Positions 53,010 to 61,400 of a stretch of 64,000 bases of DNA are shown here, piece after piece. Position 1 is the first letter of the stretch; each line of letters opens with the position of its first letter. The notes below the pieces were generated by a model. It saw only the letters and a program-made list of their open reading frames with translations, had not been told where the DNA came from and searched no databases. The stretch lies in the NCBI GenBank assembly GCA_019448385.1, contig JAGTXO010000016.1, positions 620,001 to 684,000 on the forward strand, read 5' to 3'. Position numbers and translations under genes: made by a program. The DNA comes from Diacronema lutheri (taxonomy: Eukaryota; Haptophyta; Pavlovophyceae; Pavlovales; Pavlovaceae).

Positions 53010-53996
53010 ATGGAGGGGCCGAACTGGGTCTCAATGTCCGTCGCGTGCCTCGTCGCCGTTCTCTCCGACAGCGCGCGCGCGCAGCCCTCGCCGAGCGCGC
53101 CCGCGTCCGGCGCCGGCGTTGGCGGACGCGAGCGTAACGTGTCGCTTGCTCGCCCGGCCTGCCGATGGGACGGTGCGCCAATCTGGTGGCTGCACGCGCC
53201 CAAGACGGCGTCGACGTTCTGCAACATTGTCGTGCGCGCGGCATGCCCGGGAATCCAGCTGCGCGCGCAGCTGCGTGAGCCGAACACGAAGCTGCTTAGG
53301 GAGGCCAATTGCGCGCAGCACGGCAAGATTGCCCTCCTCCGGCCCGGCCACCGCCCGCTGCCGAGCAATTTTAAGGGGCAAAAGGTGGCGGTCGTCTCGC
53401 TCTTCCGCGACCCGGTCGCGCGCGTCGCGTCAGGTTACTTTCACAACCTGCACGACTGCCGCCGGTTGCAGCGCAAGCACGGCTTCAACGAGTGGGACGA
53501 CGTCGGCCTCTTCTCCAACGCGCCGGCGCGCGAGCGCGTCTTCGGGCCGACGGGCGTGCGCATACCCGTGCTCCTCGAGTACGCCTCGTGCGTCTCGGCG
53601 TGCCACACGCGCATGCTGCTCAACGGCGGGTGCGGGTACGAGCGTGGCGCGCTGGGCGCGAGCCTGCGCAACGACAGCCACGCGCCACCGCTCGAAACCC
53701 TGCCGCGCGAAAGCCAGCGATTGATCAGGAGTGCGGTGCGCATGGTGCGCGATCGCCTCTCGTTTGTGGGTGTGACCGAGCTCTTTCGCGAGTCGGTGCA
53801 CGCGTTCGGCACATTCGCCGGCGTGCCGGTCGTATCCGCCCTCGACTTCGGCAACACGCGACCGTCGTGGGCCAACCGCGCGCAGAAGGAGGCGGCGGAG
53901 GGCGCGCTGCGGAACGCGCTGCTCGTCGATTCGTTCGTGTACGCGGCCGCGCAGGAGCGGCTCGCCGCCTTCCAGCGCCAATGCGAGAATGGCTGA
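53010..53996 (+). CDS. secreted/Golgi sulfotransferase
   Basis: A single exon of 328 residues. An N-terminal hydrophobic segment ending SDSARAQ (MSVACLVAVLSDSARA) fits a signal peptide or anchor. The PAPS-binding motifs are present: a 5'-phosphosulfate loop HAPKTASTFCN (about residue 61) and the 3'-phosphate motif VSLFRDPVARVASGYFH (about 131). Cys residues in CVSACHTRM and GGCGY suggest a lumenal domain with disulfides. By motif this is the carbohydrate-type sulfotransferase superfamily; the acceptor is unknown. The start ATG 53010 was preferred over an upstream in-frame ATG because it begins the hydrophobic segment directly. It is divergent from the glycosyltransferase, which suggests co-expression in sulfated glycan synthesis. 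Confidence 0.82.
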   Translation: MEGPNWVSMSVACLVAVLSDSARAQPSPSAPASGAGVGGRERNVSLARPACRWDGAPIWWLHAPKTASTFCNIVVRAACPGIQLRAQLREPNTKLLREANCAQHGKIALLRPGHRPLPSNFKGQKVAVVSLFRDPVARVASGYFHNLHDCRRLQRKHGFNEWDDVGLFSNAPARERVFGPTGVRIPVLLEYASCVSACHTRMLLNGGCGYERGALGASLRNDSHAPPLETLPRESQRLIRSAVRMVRDRLSFVGVTELFRESVHAFGTFAGVPVVSALDFGNTRPSWANRAQKEAAEGALRNALLVDSFVYAAAQERLAAFQRQCENG

Positions 53997-54073
53997 GGCT
54001 GCGGCCGCCTTCCAGCGCCAGCAATTCCCAGAGGTCTGTACGTCACGGGCAACGGGCACACGGGCACACAGCG

Positions 54074-55120
54074 TCACGCGCGCGAGCGCGCATCGCAAAA
54101 CTCGACGAGGCGCGCGAGCTGATCGGCAGACTCGGCCGTGCGTGCGAACGGCAGGTGCGTCGCGCGCGGCGCGCGGTCCCAGTAGAAGGCGCCGTTGCGC
54201 GCCGCGAAGACCGGCTTGTCGGCGCGCGCGCCGGCGCCGCCAATGCGGTCAAGGCCCGCGGCAAGCCAGACGGGCGTGTCCGCGCCTTCGGCGGGCGTGC
54301 GGAGCGTTGCGCGCGTGAGCGTGTACCACGCACGCATCGCGTCCGCGCCGCGCAGCCCCGGCGTCTCCACCCAGCCCGGGTGCGCGCACGAGAACCGAAC
54401 CGCACGCGAGCCCGCGCGCTCGCGCGCGTCCTGCTGCTCCGCCCAGTGCGCGGTGAGGCAGACACGCGCGCGGTGGGTGAGGGCGTAGGCACGGATCGCG
54501 TCGTACCCGCCGGGCGCGGCCCAGCCCGCCGCGCCGTCGTCAAGGTCGCGCAGCGCGGACGTGTCGAGGCCGAAGAGGAGCATGCCAGCTGAGACGACGT
54601 TTACGACGCGCGCGCACGCGCTGCGCTCGAGCGCGGGGAGCAGCGCGGTGGTAAGCACGTGGAAGCCGATAAGGTTGAGCGCGCACGCCTTCTCGTGGCC
54701 CTCAGATGTGCGCTCAAACCCGTTCATCATCATCGCCACGTTGTTCACGAGGCAGTCGAGCGGCCGCCCGCCGAGCGTGTCGATCGCAAACCGCTCGGCA
54801 AAGCGGCGCACCTCGTGCACGTTCGAGTGGTCGACGCAGTGGTACGCGGTGCAGCCGAGCTCGCGCGCGGCGCGCTCGCCCGCCTCCTTCGTGCGCCCGG
54901 TGATGTGCACCTCCGCGCCCGCGGCGGCGAGCGCGCCGGCGATCGCGCGGCCGATCCCGGCCGTGCCGCCCGCCACGAGGACGGTCTGACCGTGGAGCAG
55001 AACGGGCGGCGGCTGCGCGACGGCGGGCGCGCCCACAAGGCGGAGCAAGTATATACCGAGCGCCGTGTGCATGGGGTTGCACATGTACTGCACGAGGGCC
55101 GCCGCCGACGGGCGCGTCAT
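54074..55120 (-). CDS. DHRS12: DHRS12-like short-chain dehydrogenase with altered catalytic site
   Basis: A single exon of 348 residues. The nucleotide loop VLVAGGTAGIGRA (about residues 38-50) and LVNNVAMMM (NNxG-type strand) are SDR features. The C-terminal half follows DHRS12 closely: VVNVVSAGMLL, HWAEQ, RFSCAHPGWVETPGL, and a late WDRAPRATHLPF block. Where SDRs have YxxxK, the sequence reads YALTHRAR, so the catalytic Lys position is His. The protein may be inactive or use a different mechanism. A hydrophobic N-terminus (LGIYLLRLVGAPAVA) could anchor it. Substrate unknown. Start chosen at ATG 55120; ATGs at codons 16 and 20 are alternatives. Converges with the sulfotransferase gene (77 bp). 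Confidence 0.82.
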   Translation of the reverse strand: MTRPSAAALVQYMCNPMHTALGIYLLRLVGAPAVAQPPPVLLHGQTVLVAGGTAGIGRAIAGALAAAGAEVHITGRTKEAGERAARELGCTAYHCVDHSNVHEVRRFAERFAIDTLGGRPLDCLVNNVAMMMNGFERTSEGHEKACALNLIGFHVLTTALLPALERSACARVVNVVSAGMLLFGLDTSALRDLDDGAAGWAAPGGYDAIRAYALTHRARVCLTAHWAEQQDARERAGSRAVRFSCAHPGWVETPGLRGADAMRAWYTLTRATLRTPAEGADTPVWLAAGLDRIGGAGARADKPVFAARNGAFYWDRAPRATHLPFARTAESADQLARLVEFCDARSRA

Positions 55121-55190
55121 CGTCGGAGGCGGGCGGCCTCGCGAATGCCCGACGCACTTTCCCTGTGAGTGGCCACACGCCGACGCAGGG

Positions 55191-55943
55191 ATGGCGTCGG
55201 CGAGGTCGATTCCGCTCATCATTCTCTGCGCGCTCCTGGTGCCCGCCGTACCGGCTCGGGCGCACTCGCGCGCGCTTCGCTCTCGCCTGCGCGTTTCGTC
55301 TGTATCCGCCGTCGGGCCCACGCGCATGTCGGGCGAGCACGCACAGCTCGTGTGCGACGTGATGGCGATGCTCGACGCGGACGGCGAGGGGCGGGTGGAC
55401 CGGAGCGCGCTGTACGCGTTCACGCGCGGCAAGAGCGCAGCGTTCGCCAAATACGCACGCGCACTCTTCGCCGCCCTCGACACGGACGGTGACGATCGGC
55501 TCTCGGCGGAGGACATTGGCGCGGCGGCCGAGTCGGAGCTTCGCATCCTCGCAAAGCCCGAGATTCTCGAGGCGTTCCACGCGCTCGACCACCGGCAAAG
55601 CGGCGCGCTCTCCGCGCGCGACGTCGCCGCGCTCCTCGCCGCCAAGCGTCTTGAGGACACCACGCGCGTCGACGCCGGTCCGCTGCTCGCGCGCCTGCTC
55701 ACCGAGGCGGGCGCCGAGATCCGCATCACGCAGCTGATGGGGCTGAGCGTCGCACAGCTGCGGCTCCTCGAGCGCGCGGGCATGGAGGCGGCGCGTACGG
55801 GGTACAGCCCGCCCGAGCTGATGGACACGCCCATCGACGACGCGTGGGAGCGGCGCGTGATCTTCGAGGCGCGCGCGCTGAGCGGCGGCATGAACTGCGC
55901 GCAGGCTGACATCCTGCGCAACGCGATCAAGTGGGGCCGGTGA
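55191..55943 (+). CDS. secretory EF-hand protein
   Basis: A single exon of 250 residues. A signal peptide is clear (IPLIILCALLVPAVPARAHS, first 26 residues). EF loops at DADGEGRVDRSAL (about residue 61) and DTDGDDRLSAEDI (about 97) look competent. A third, DHRQSGALSARDV, lacks several ligands. The last 100 residues are helical with LMGLSVAQLRLLERAGM and ILRNAIKWGR. The combination of a signal peptide and EF-hands suggests a calcium sensor or buffer in the ER or plastid, by inference. Its ATG is 70 bp from the divergent DHRS12-like start. An ATG at 55324 after the signal is an unlikely alternative. Confidence 0.8.
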   Translation: MASARSIPLIILCALLVPAVPARAHSRALRSRLRVSSVSAVGPTRMSGEHAQLVCDVMAMLDADGEGRVDRSALYAFTRGKSAAFAKYARALFAALDTDGDDRLSAEDIGAAAESELRILAKPEILEAFHALDHRQSGALSARDVAALLAAKRLEDTTRVDAGPLLARLLTEAGAEIRITQLMGLSVAQLRLLERAGMEAARTGYSPPELMDTPIDDAWERRVIFEARALSGGMNCAQADILRNAIKWGR

Positions 55944-56040
55944 CGCATGCCGGTGCTCATTCACTGGCGCGACACAGGCGCACACGAGCGGTTTCCGTGA
56001 AAAGTGTAGTACCACGCTCAGCAAAGCACGACTTCCTTTC

Positions 56041-57570
56041 TCACTTACCCGTGCGTGCCAAAGCGCCGCGCGCCGTCGGCTTTGCCGCCGACTTTGCAGT
56101 CGGCATTGCAGTCGGCATTGCAGTCGGCTTCGCTGTCGGCTTTGCCGCCGGTGCCTTGCCTTTGGCTTTGCGTTCGCCCGCCAACTCCGCGCTGCTGCCC
56201 GCCTCGCCGCCCGCGACAGCGCCCGGCGGTGCGCCGACCTTGCCCACCTTGGACTTGGTTGGCGTCGGCTCGGCGGGCTCGGCCGTGCGCTTGCCCGCCG
56301 CCTTTGCCGCATCCGCTGGGCGCTTGGTCCGGTCCGGCCCCTTGGGCGGCGGCGCGTCGCTGCCCTCCTGCGCCGAGCGGCCGCCCTTGCGCGCGCGCGC
56401 GCCGGCGGCGGCAGGCGGCTCGGCGTGGGCCGACTCCATTGCTCGCGAGTTGGCCCGTCCGCCCTTGGCGGCTGCTGCATCAGGGCCGGCGGCGGGATGC
56501 TCACCATCATCGGCGCGTGCGTGAGGCGAGATCGCCCTGGCCTCCGTCTTGCCCTCTGCCGCGCCCTTCGTCTTGCCCTCCTTGCCCGCACGTTTGCCCG
56601 CTGCCTTGCCCGCCGCGTCGCTTCCCGCTGCGCCGTCCGCAGCCCCCGCCGCCGTGCCCTCCTTGCCCGCGCGTTTGCCCGCCGCCTTGCACGCCGCGTC
56701 GCTTCCCGCTGCGCCGTCCGCCGCCCCCGCCGCCTTGCCCTCCTTGCCCGCGCGTTTGCCCGCCACCTTGCCCGCCGCGTCGCTTCCCGCCGCGCCCTCC
56801 ACCTTGCGCTGTTTGCCCGCGGGCGTGGCTGCGCGCACGGGCGCGCGCGCGTCCGCGGCGTAGCCGGGGTAGTCGTAATCGATGCCGGCGTCCGCGAGCT
56901 TGCGCTTGGTGCGAGCCTCGGCCGAGAGTAGCCGGCGAGCTTGCACATCGCGCTCCGCGTCGGTGCGCGGCCGGTTGGCCTTTGCGGCCGCCTGCTGAGC
57001 GAAGTTGATGCGTTTGAACGGCCGGTTCGCGCCTTTCCACGTGGTGGGGTGCACGTCTTCGGGCGCGACGACGTGCACTCGGAGGTTCTTCTCAAACATG
57101 AGGTACCCGTTCATTGCGTCCGCCACGATCCGTGCCACCTCCGGCTCGGCGAACTCGACAAATGCGTACCCCTTTGAGCGCGCGGTCTTCTTGCACCGCG
57201 AGACCCGCAGCCGCGTCACGACGCCGAACTGCTCGAAGAAGGGGCGCATCTGCTCCTCAAAGAAGCCGTGGGGCAGGTGACCGACGTAGATGACGCCCGT
57301 CGGCGGCGGCGCCACGGCCGCCGCCAACGCCACGATCGGCTTGGCCGCCGGCCGACGCTTGAGCCGCTCGGTGAGCTCGCGCGTCGTCTTCGCGTCGAGC
57401 GCCATCGGCGCGGGTGCGGGCTCGTCGGCGGGCGATGACGGCGCGGCGTCGGGCTCCGGGCCTGTCGGCACGGGCTTGGCTCGCGCCGCGCGCTTTGCCG
57501 CCGGCTCAGGCGCGGCCGCCTCCTCAGCCTTGGGCTTCGCGCCGTTGGCACCAGCGGCTGCCTTCCCCAT
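56041..57570 (-). CDS. NIFK: NIFK/Nop15-type nucleolar RRM protein
   Basis: A single exon of 509 residues. After a 90-residue Ala/Pro/Lys-rich head comes an RRM with RNP2 GVIYVGHLP and RNP1 KGYAFVEF, the FFEQFGVVTRLRVSRCKKT spacing, and MNGYLMFEKNLRVHVVAPEDVHP, all as in NIFK and yeast Nop15 (60S assembly, ITS2 processing). The extension WKGANRPFKRINFAQQ is also typical. The C-terminal 230 residues are Lys/Ala/Gly-rich with three copies of a 26-residue unit (AGSDAAGK, AGKRAGKEG) and a final array of KPTAKPTAMPTAMPT type, resembling histone H1 tails. An in-frame ATG at 57639 would add 23 residues; the downstream ATG is preferred because the extra sequence reads like leader. Confidence 0.85.
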   Translation of the reverse strand: MGKAAAGANGAKPKAEEAAAPEPAAKRAARAKPVPTGPEPDAAPSSPADEPAPAPMALDAKTTRELTERLKRRPAAKPIVALAAAVAPPPTGVIYVGHLPHGFFEEQMRPFFEQFGVVTRLRVSRCKKTARSKGYAFVEFAEPEVARIVADAMNGYLMFEKNLRVHVVAPEDVHPTTWKGANRPFKRINFAQQAAAKANRPRTDAERDVQARRLLSAEARTKRKLADAGIDYDYPGYAADARAPVRAATPAGKQRKVEGAAGSDAAGKVAGKRAGKEGKAAGAADGAAGSDAACKAAGKRAGKEGTAAGAADGAAGSDAAGKAAGKRAGKEGKTKGAAEGKTEARAISPHARADDGEHPAAGPDAAAAKGGRANSRAMESAHAEPPAAAGARARKGGRSAQEGSDAPPPKGPDRTKRPADAAKAAGKRTAEPAEPTPTKSKVGKVGAPPGAVAGGEAGSSAELAGERKAKGKAPAAKPTAKPTAMPTAMPTAKSAAKPTARGALARTGK

Positions 57571-57903
57571 GGCACGAGGCGCGGACACGAGGCGGAAGGG
57601 CGCGGGACGATGGAGGCGAAACGGGTTTTCACTTTTCATACAGATGGCCAGCTGCTGGCCCTGCCCCCTCCCCCGCCCCCCCCTCCCCCGCCGGCGAGGC
57701 CAGCCCCACGGCCGAATGGCGGGCCGCGTCAGGCCAGCCCAGCTCGGCCTGGCGGACGTTCAGACCGCGCGTGCAGGACTTCCTTGCCGCCGCCGCGGCT
57801 CTCGCGCCCGGCGTGAGGCCCCGCGCGGTGAGCCGGCGCCCTGGAGTTCTGGAGACTGGACGCGCCGTGCCGGGCTGCTCGTGCAAGCGCAACGCGCGCT
57901 CCC
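57571..57903. other. 333-bp gap, presumed NIFK promoter
   Basis: No gene seen. It lies between two minus-strand genes and contains C-rich tracts (57661-57690) and an otherwise featureless G+C-rich sequence. Confidence 0.45.
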
Positions 57904-58380
57904 TCATGCGGGCGCCGACCAGTCGCCACCAAAGCTCTCGTCGCCGAGGCCGCCGTCCAGCTCGTTGGCGTGTGCCCACGAATCGCCGTCATCGTCCTCC
58001 GCGTCGTAGTCCTCGTAGTAGCCGTCGTCCTCGAGCTCGCCCTCTCCTTCCTCCTCGAGTTCGCCCCATGAGAGGTCGAGCGACTCCCAATCGCCGTCAA
58101 AGTTGGGGTCAAGCTCAAGCTCGTGGAACACGTCGAGCATCTGCGCGAGGTCGTTGCAGTCGATGTACTCCCTCGTCCCGTCCGCCGTGTCCTCCTCGCT
58201 CGGCGGCTGATCGGGCTTGTACCGGATTGGGCACGCGGCCTGCGTGAGCAAGACGAAGTGCTCGCCTGTTTCGACGGTGCTCACCGCGAAGGTGGCCACT
58301 GCGTCGCTGATCTCATCCGTATCCGCGTTCCTTATCGTCGTCAGTGCGAGCGCGCACATCACCCGGGAAAGGAGCGCCAT
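57904..58380 (-). CDS. small acidic protein, unknown function
   Basis: A single frame of 158 residues. A weakly hydrophobic start (MALLSRVMCALALTT) precedes a domain-like stretch: ISDAVATFAVSTVETGEHFVLLTQAACPIRY, then YIDCNDLAQMLDVFHELELD. The last 60 residues are very acidic (WGELEEEGEGELEDDGYY). It recalls the short acidic DUF-type proteins found in plastid-bearing organisms, but I cannot name the family. Missing upstream exons are possible. The start lies 57 bp from that of the divergent gene on the right. Confidence 0.6.
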   Translation of the reverse strand: MALLSRVMCALALTTIRNADTDEISDAVATFAVSTVETGEHFVLLTQAACPIRYKPDQPPSEEDTADGTREYIDCNDLAQMLDVFHELELDPNFDGDWESLDLSWGELEEEGEGELEDDGYYEDYDAEDDDGDSWAHANELDGGLGDESFGGDWSAPA

Positions 58381-58437
58381 CTCACTTCCCTTTTCGCGCG
58401 CGAGAGCCGCGTCCCGGGCGGCAAGTCGCAGCGCGAC

Positions 58438-61400
58438 ATGCTGTGGCTTGCGTATGACATGGCCGCCGGCGACGCCCGGGTGCGCTCGACGGCATACGAG
58501 GCGGCCGTTGCCGCGTTCGCTCACGTCGCTGCTTCGGCCGCTGCCCGCGCTGGGGCACGCGCCGTCCTCGTCTCGCGCGCGCTCCCCACGCTGCTCGCCG
58601 ATGCGGCCGATGGGCGCGAGCCCGCCGCGAGCCGGTGGGCGCTGGAGCTGCTCAGCCGGATGCTGTGGGCAGAGTGGCCGTTTGACGGCGCGCCCGGTGC
58701 GCCCGCCACCGCTGCTGCCGCGCGCGCCCGCCACGCTGGCCCGCCCGTTCGCCTGCCGCGACGCGCGCGCGCACCGGCCGCGGCCGCGCCGCATGCGTGC
58801 GCGCCGCGCGCCGATCGCGCGCTCGCGCGCGCGCGTGCGCAGCCTGACCGCCGCACGCGCGTTTCGCGCGACCTTCACGCACGGTTCGCGCGCGCGTGCA
58901 GACGAGACGCGCCTCCGCGTGCTTCGGCACCTCGCTTCCACTGTGTGTGCGCTCGCGCGCCCGGCCACGTCGGCCGCATCGGACGCGGGCGGCGCCGGCC
59001 GGAATCGCGCGGCGAACAAGCGGCTCGTACAGTGCCTGTATGCGCTCGAGATGCAGACGCTCCTCCCCGGTTTGCTCTACGCGCCGAGCGCGCCGCGCGC
59101 AGCGGCCGCCGCCAAGCCGCCGGCCACTGCCGCGCGCAGCGGCGCCGCGCAGGCCGCGCCGGCCGCACCACAGCTGCCGGTCGGCGCGCACGGCGCGGTG
59201 GTGTCCGAGCTGTTCTCCGCTGCCGCTGCCGCGCTGCGGCATGGCGGGCAGTGCGGTTCGGAGAGCGTCGCGTTCCAGGCCTTACAAACACTCGGTCGCC
59301 TTTGCGCGCAGTGCGGCACATGCGCGCTCCGTTCGCTCGCCGCACGCGGCGGCTTGGGGTGGGTGGTGGACGCGCTCGCGCACGCCGTCGCGGGCGCGCC
59401 GCTCAAGCGCGACGCGGCGCTGCAGCTGCTCGGCACGCTGCGCGAGCGTCTGAACGGCGCCGACGCCGGCGCCAAAGCTCGCGCTCATGCCGCCGATGCC
59501 GACGGCGACGACGGCGGCGACGAGGGGCGTGATGGCGGCGGTTACGGCGGTTACGGCGGTTACGCGCGCGCTGGCGTCCCGTGGGCGCTGACGGCGCAGC
59601 TGCTGGCCGCCGTGTGCGGCGCGGGCGGCGCGGGCGCAGCCGCGCCGCCGGAAGGCGCGGCCGTGTGCACGCCACCCGCGCGGGCGGTGGGCGAGGGGTG
59701 CGGCACGGCGGGCGGGGGCTACGCCGTGCCGCCGGCCATCCTCTCGCCGCTCAACTGCGGGTGCGACGGCGTGAGCGTGGCCGCCGTCGCGCCGTCCGAG
59801 CTCGTGCGGCGGCTACGCGTGTGGGAGCTGCTGGTCTCCTTCTTGTCCGGCGTGGCGGACGGGACGGAGGAGGATGGTAAGTGGTTGGAGGGGCCGCCGC
59901 CCGTCGCGGGCGAGCACGTGCTTACGACCGGCCGCGCGCTCGCCAAGAGTCGCGAGCGCGGCCGGCCGACGCCGCTCACGGCCCTGCCGCGGCACGCGCT
60001 CGCGCTCATCGAGCCGCGCCTCTTTTTGAAAGCGGCGGCGGGTGCGGCAAGTGCACCGCGGGGCGTTGCGGAGGGCGAGCCCGCGCCCGACGGCGGCGCT
60101 GAGCTTCGCGCGCTCGTCGCGAGCGCCGACGCCGCGTGGGCAGCGTGGCGCGGGCTCGCGCGCGCGACGCACGCGGTCGGCCGTCTCCTCAGCGTCAACT
60201 ACCTCGAGCTGCTTTTTAAACCGTTCGCGCGGCAGTGGCCCGGCACGCCGCTCGGCGCGCTCGGCGACGCGCGGCTCAGCGGCCTTTTTGAATTCGGCGG
60301 TGATGGCGGCGCGCGCGCGCGCGAGCGCGCGCTGCGCGCCGCGTGCGCCGCCGTCACCGCCGCCGTCACCGCCGCCGACGCGCTCGCTCGCGCGCGGCCG
60401 GACGGCGTGCCGACGGAGGCGTGCACGCCCGCCGCGCGCGCGCACGCGCGCGCGCGCGCCGCCGCGGCCGCGGCGCTCGTCGAGCTCGTCGAGCTCGTCG
60501 CCGCTCCGCCGCCGCCGCCGCCCGCCGTCGCGCGCGCGCCCGCGGGCGCGTGCGCGCGCGACGAGCTCGGCGCGCGGCTCGCGCTCGTCGCCTTTCCCGC
60601 GCTGCTCGTCGACTCGAACGCGGCCGTGCGCGCGGCGGGCTGCGCGCTGCTCGGCGCGTGCGTGGGCGGCGCCGAGCGGCTGCGCGCGCCGCGCGAGGCG
60701 CGCGCGGACGCGGGTGCGGCGGACGGCGGCGGCTTGGACGGGTCGGAGCGCATGGACGGCAGCCATGGATCGGACGCGGGTGCGGCGGACGGCGGCGGTT
60801 TGGACGGGTCAGAGCGCATGGACGGCAGCCATGGATCGGACGCGGGAGCGGGCGGCGACGACGTGTGGCAGCGGTCGGACGAGGGTTGGGCACCTTCGGT
60901 CGACGAGCTGCAGCTGCTTGCGCGCGCGTTGCCGCTCGCATACATGCCGGCCGTGCACGCGACGCCGCGCGGCGCGCGCGCGACGATCGGCGCGCGCGCC
61001 GCCGAGCGCGCCGCCGAGCGCGGCGGCGTGTGCAGCGGCGTGGGCGGCGTCGGCGCGGCGCGCGATGAGCGCGACGGTGCAGCGCGGCGCGGCGCCGCCG
61101 TCGCCGCGTCCGACGCCGAGGGCTGCGCGCTCGACGAGCAGCGCCGGCTGTGGGACGCGGCGCGGCGCGCATGGCATGCGCTGCTCAGCGGAGCGGGGCG
61201 CGCGCGCGCGCGCGGCGCCGGCACGCGCGGCGAGAAGCAGAGCGCGGCGGTCGGCGCGGTCGTTGGTGGCCTCTGCGCGGCGGTGGCTGCGCTGCGTGCG
61301 GCGGGCGGCGTCGAGCGCGCGCGCCGAGGCGCGGCGGTGGCGCAGGCGCTCGACGGCGTGGCGGGCGCGGAGGGGGACGTGTGGGCGGTTGCGTGCGAAC

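Noticed and set aside
59872-59884. GGTAAGTGG, a textbook donor, in the last gene
   Set aside because: The frame reads on as ordinary protein (GKWLEGPPPVAGEHVLTTG) with no matching acceptor needed.
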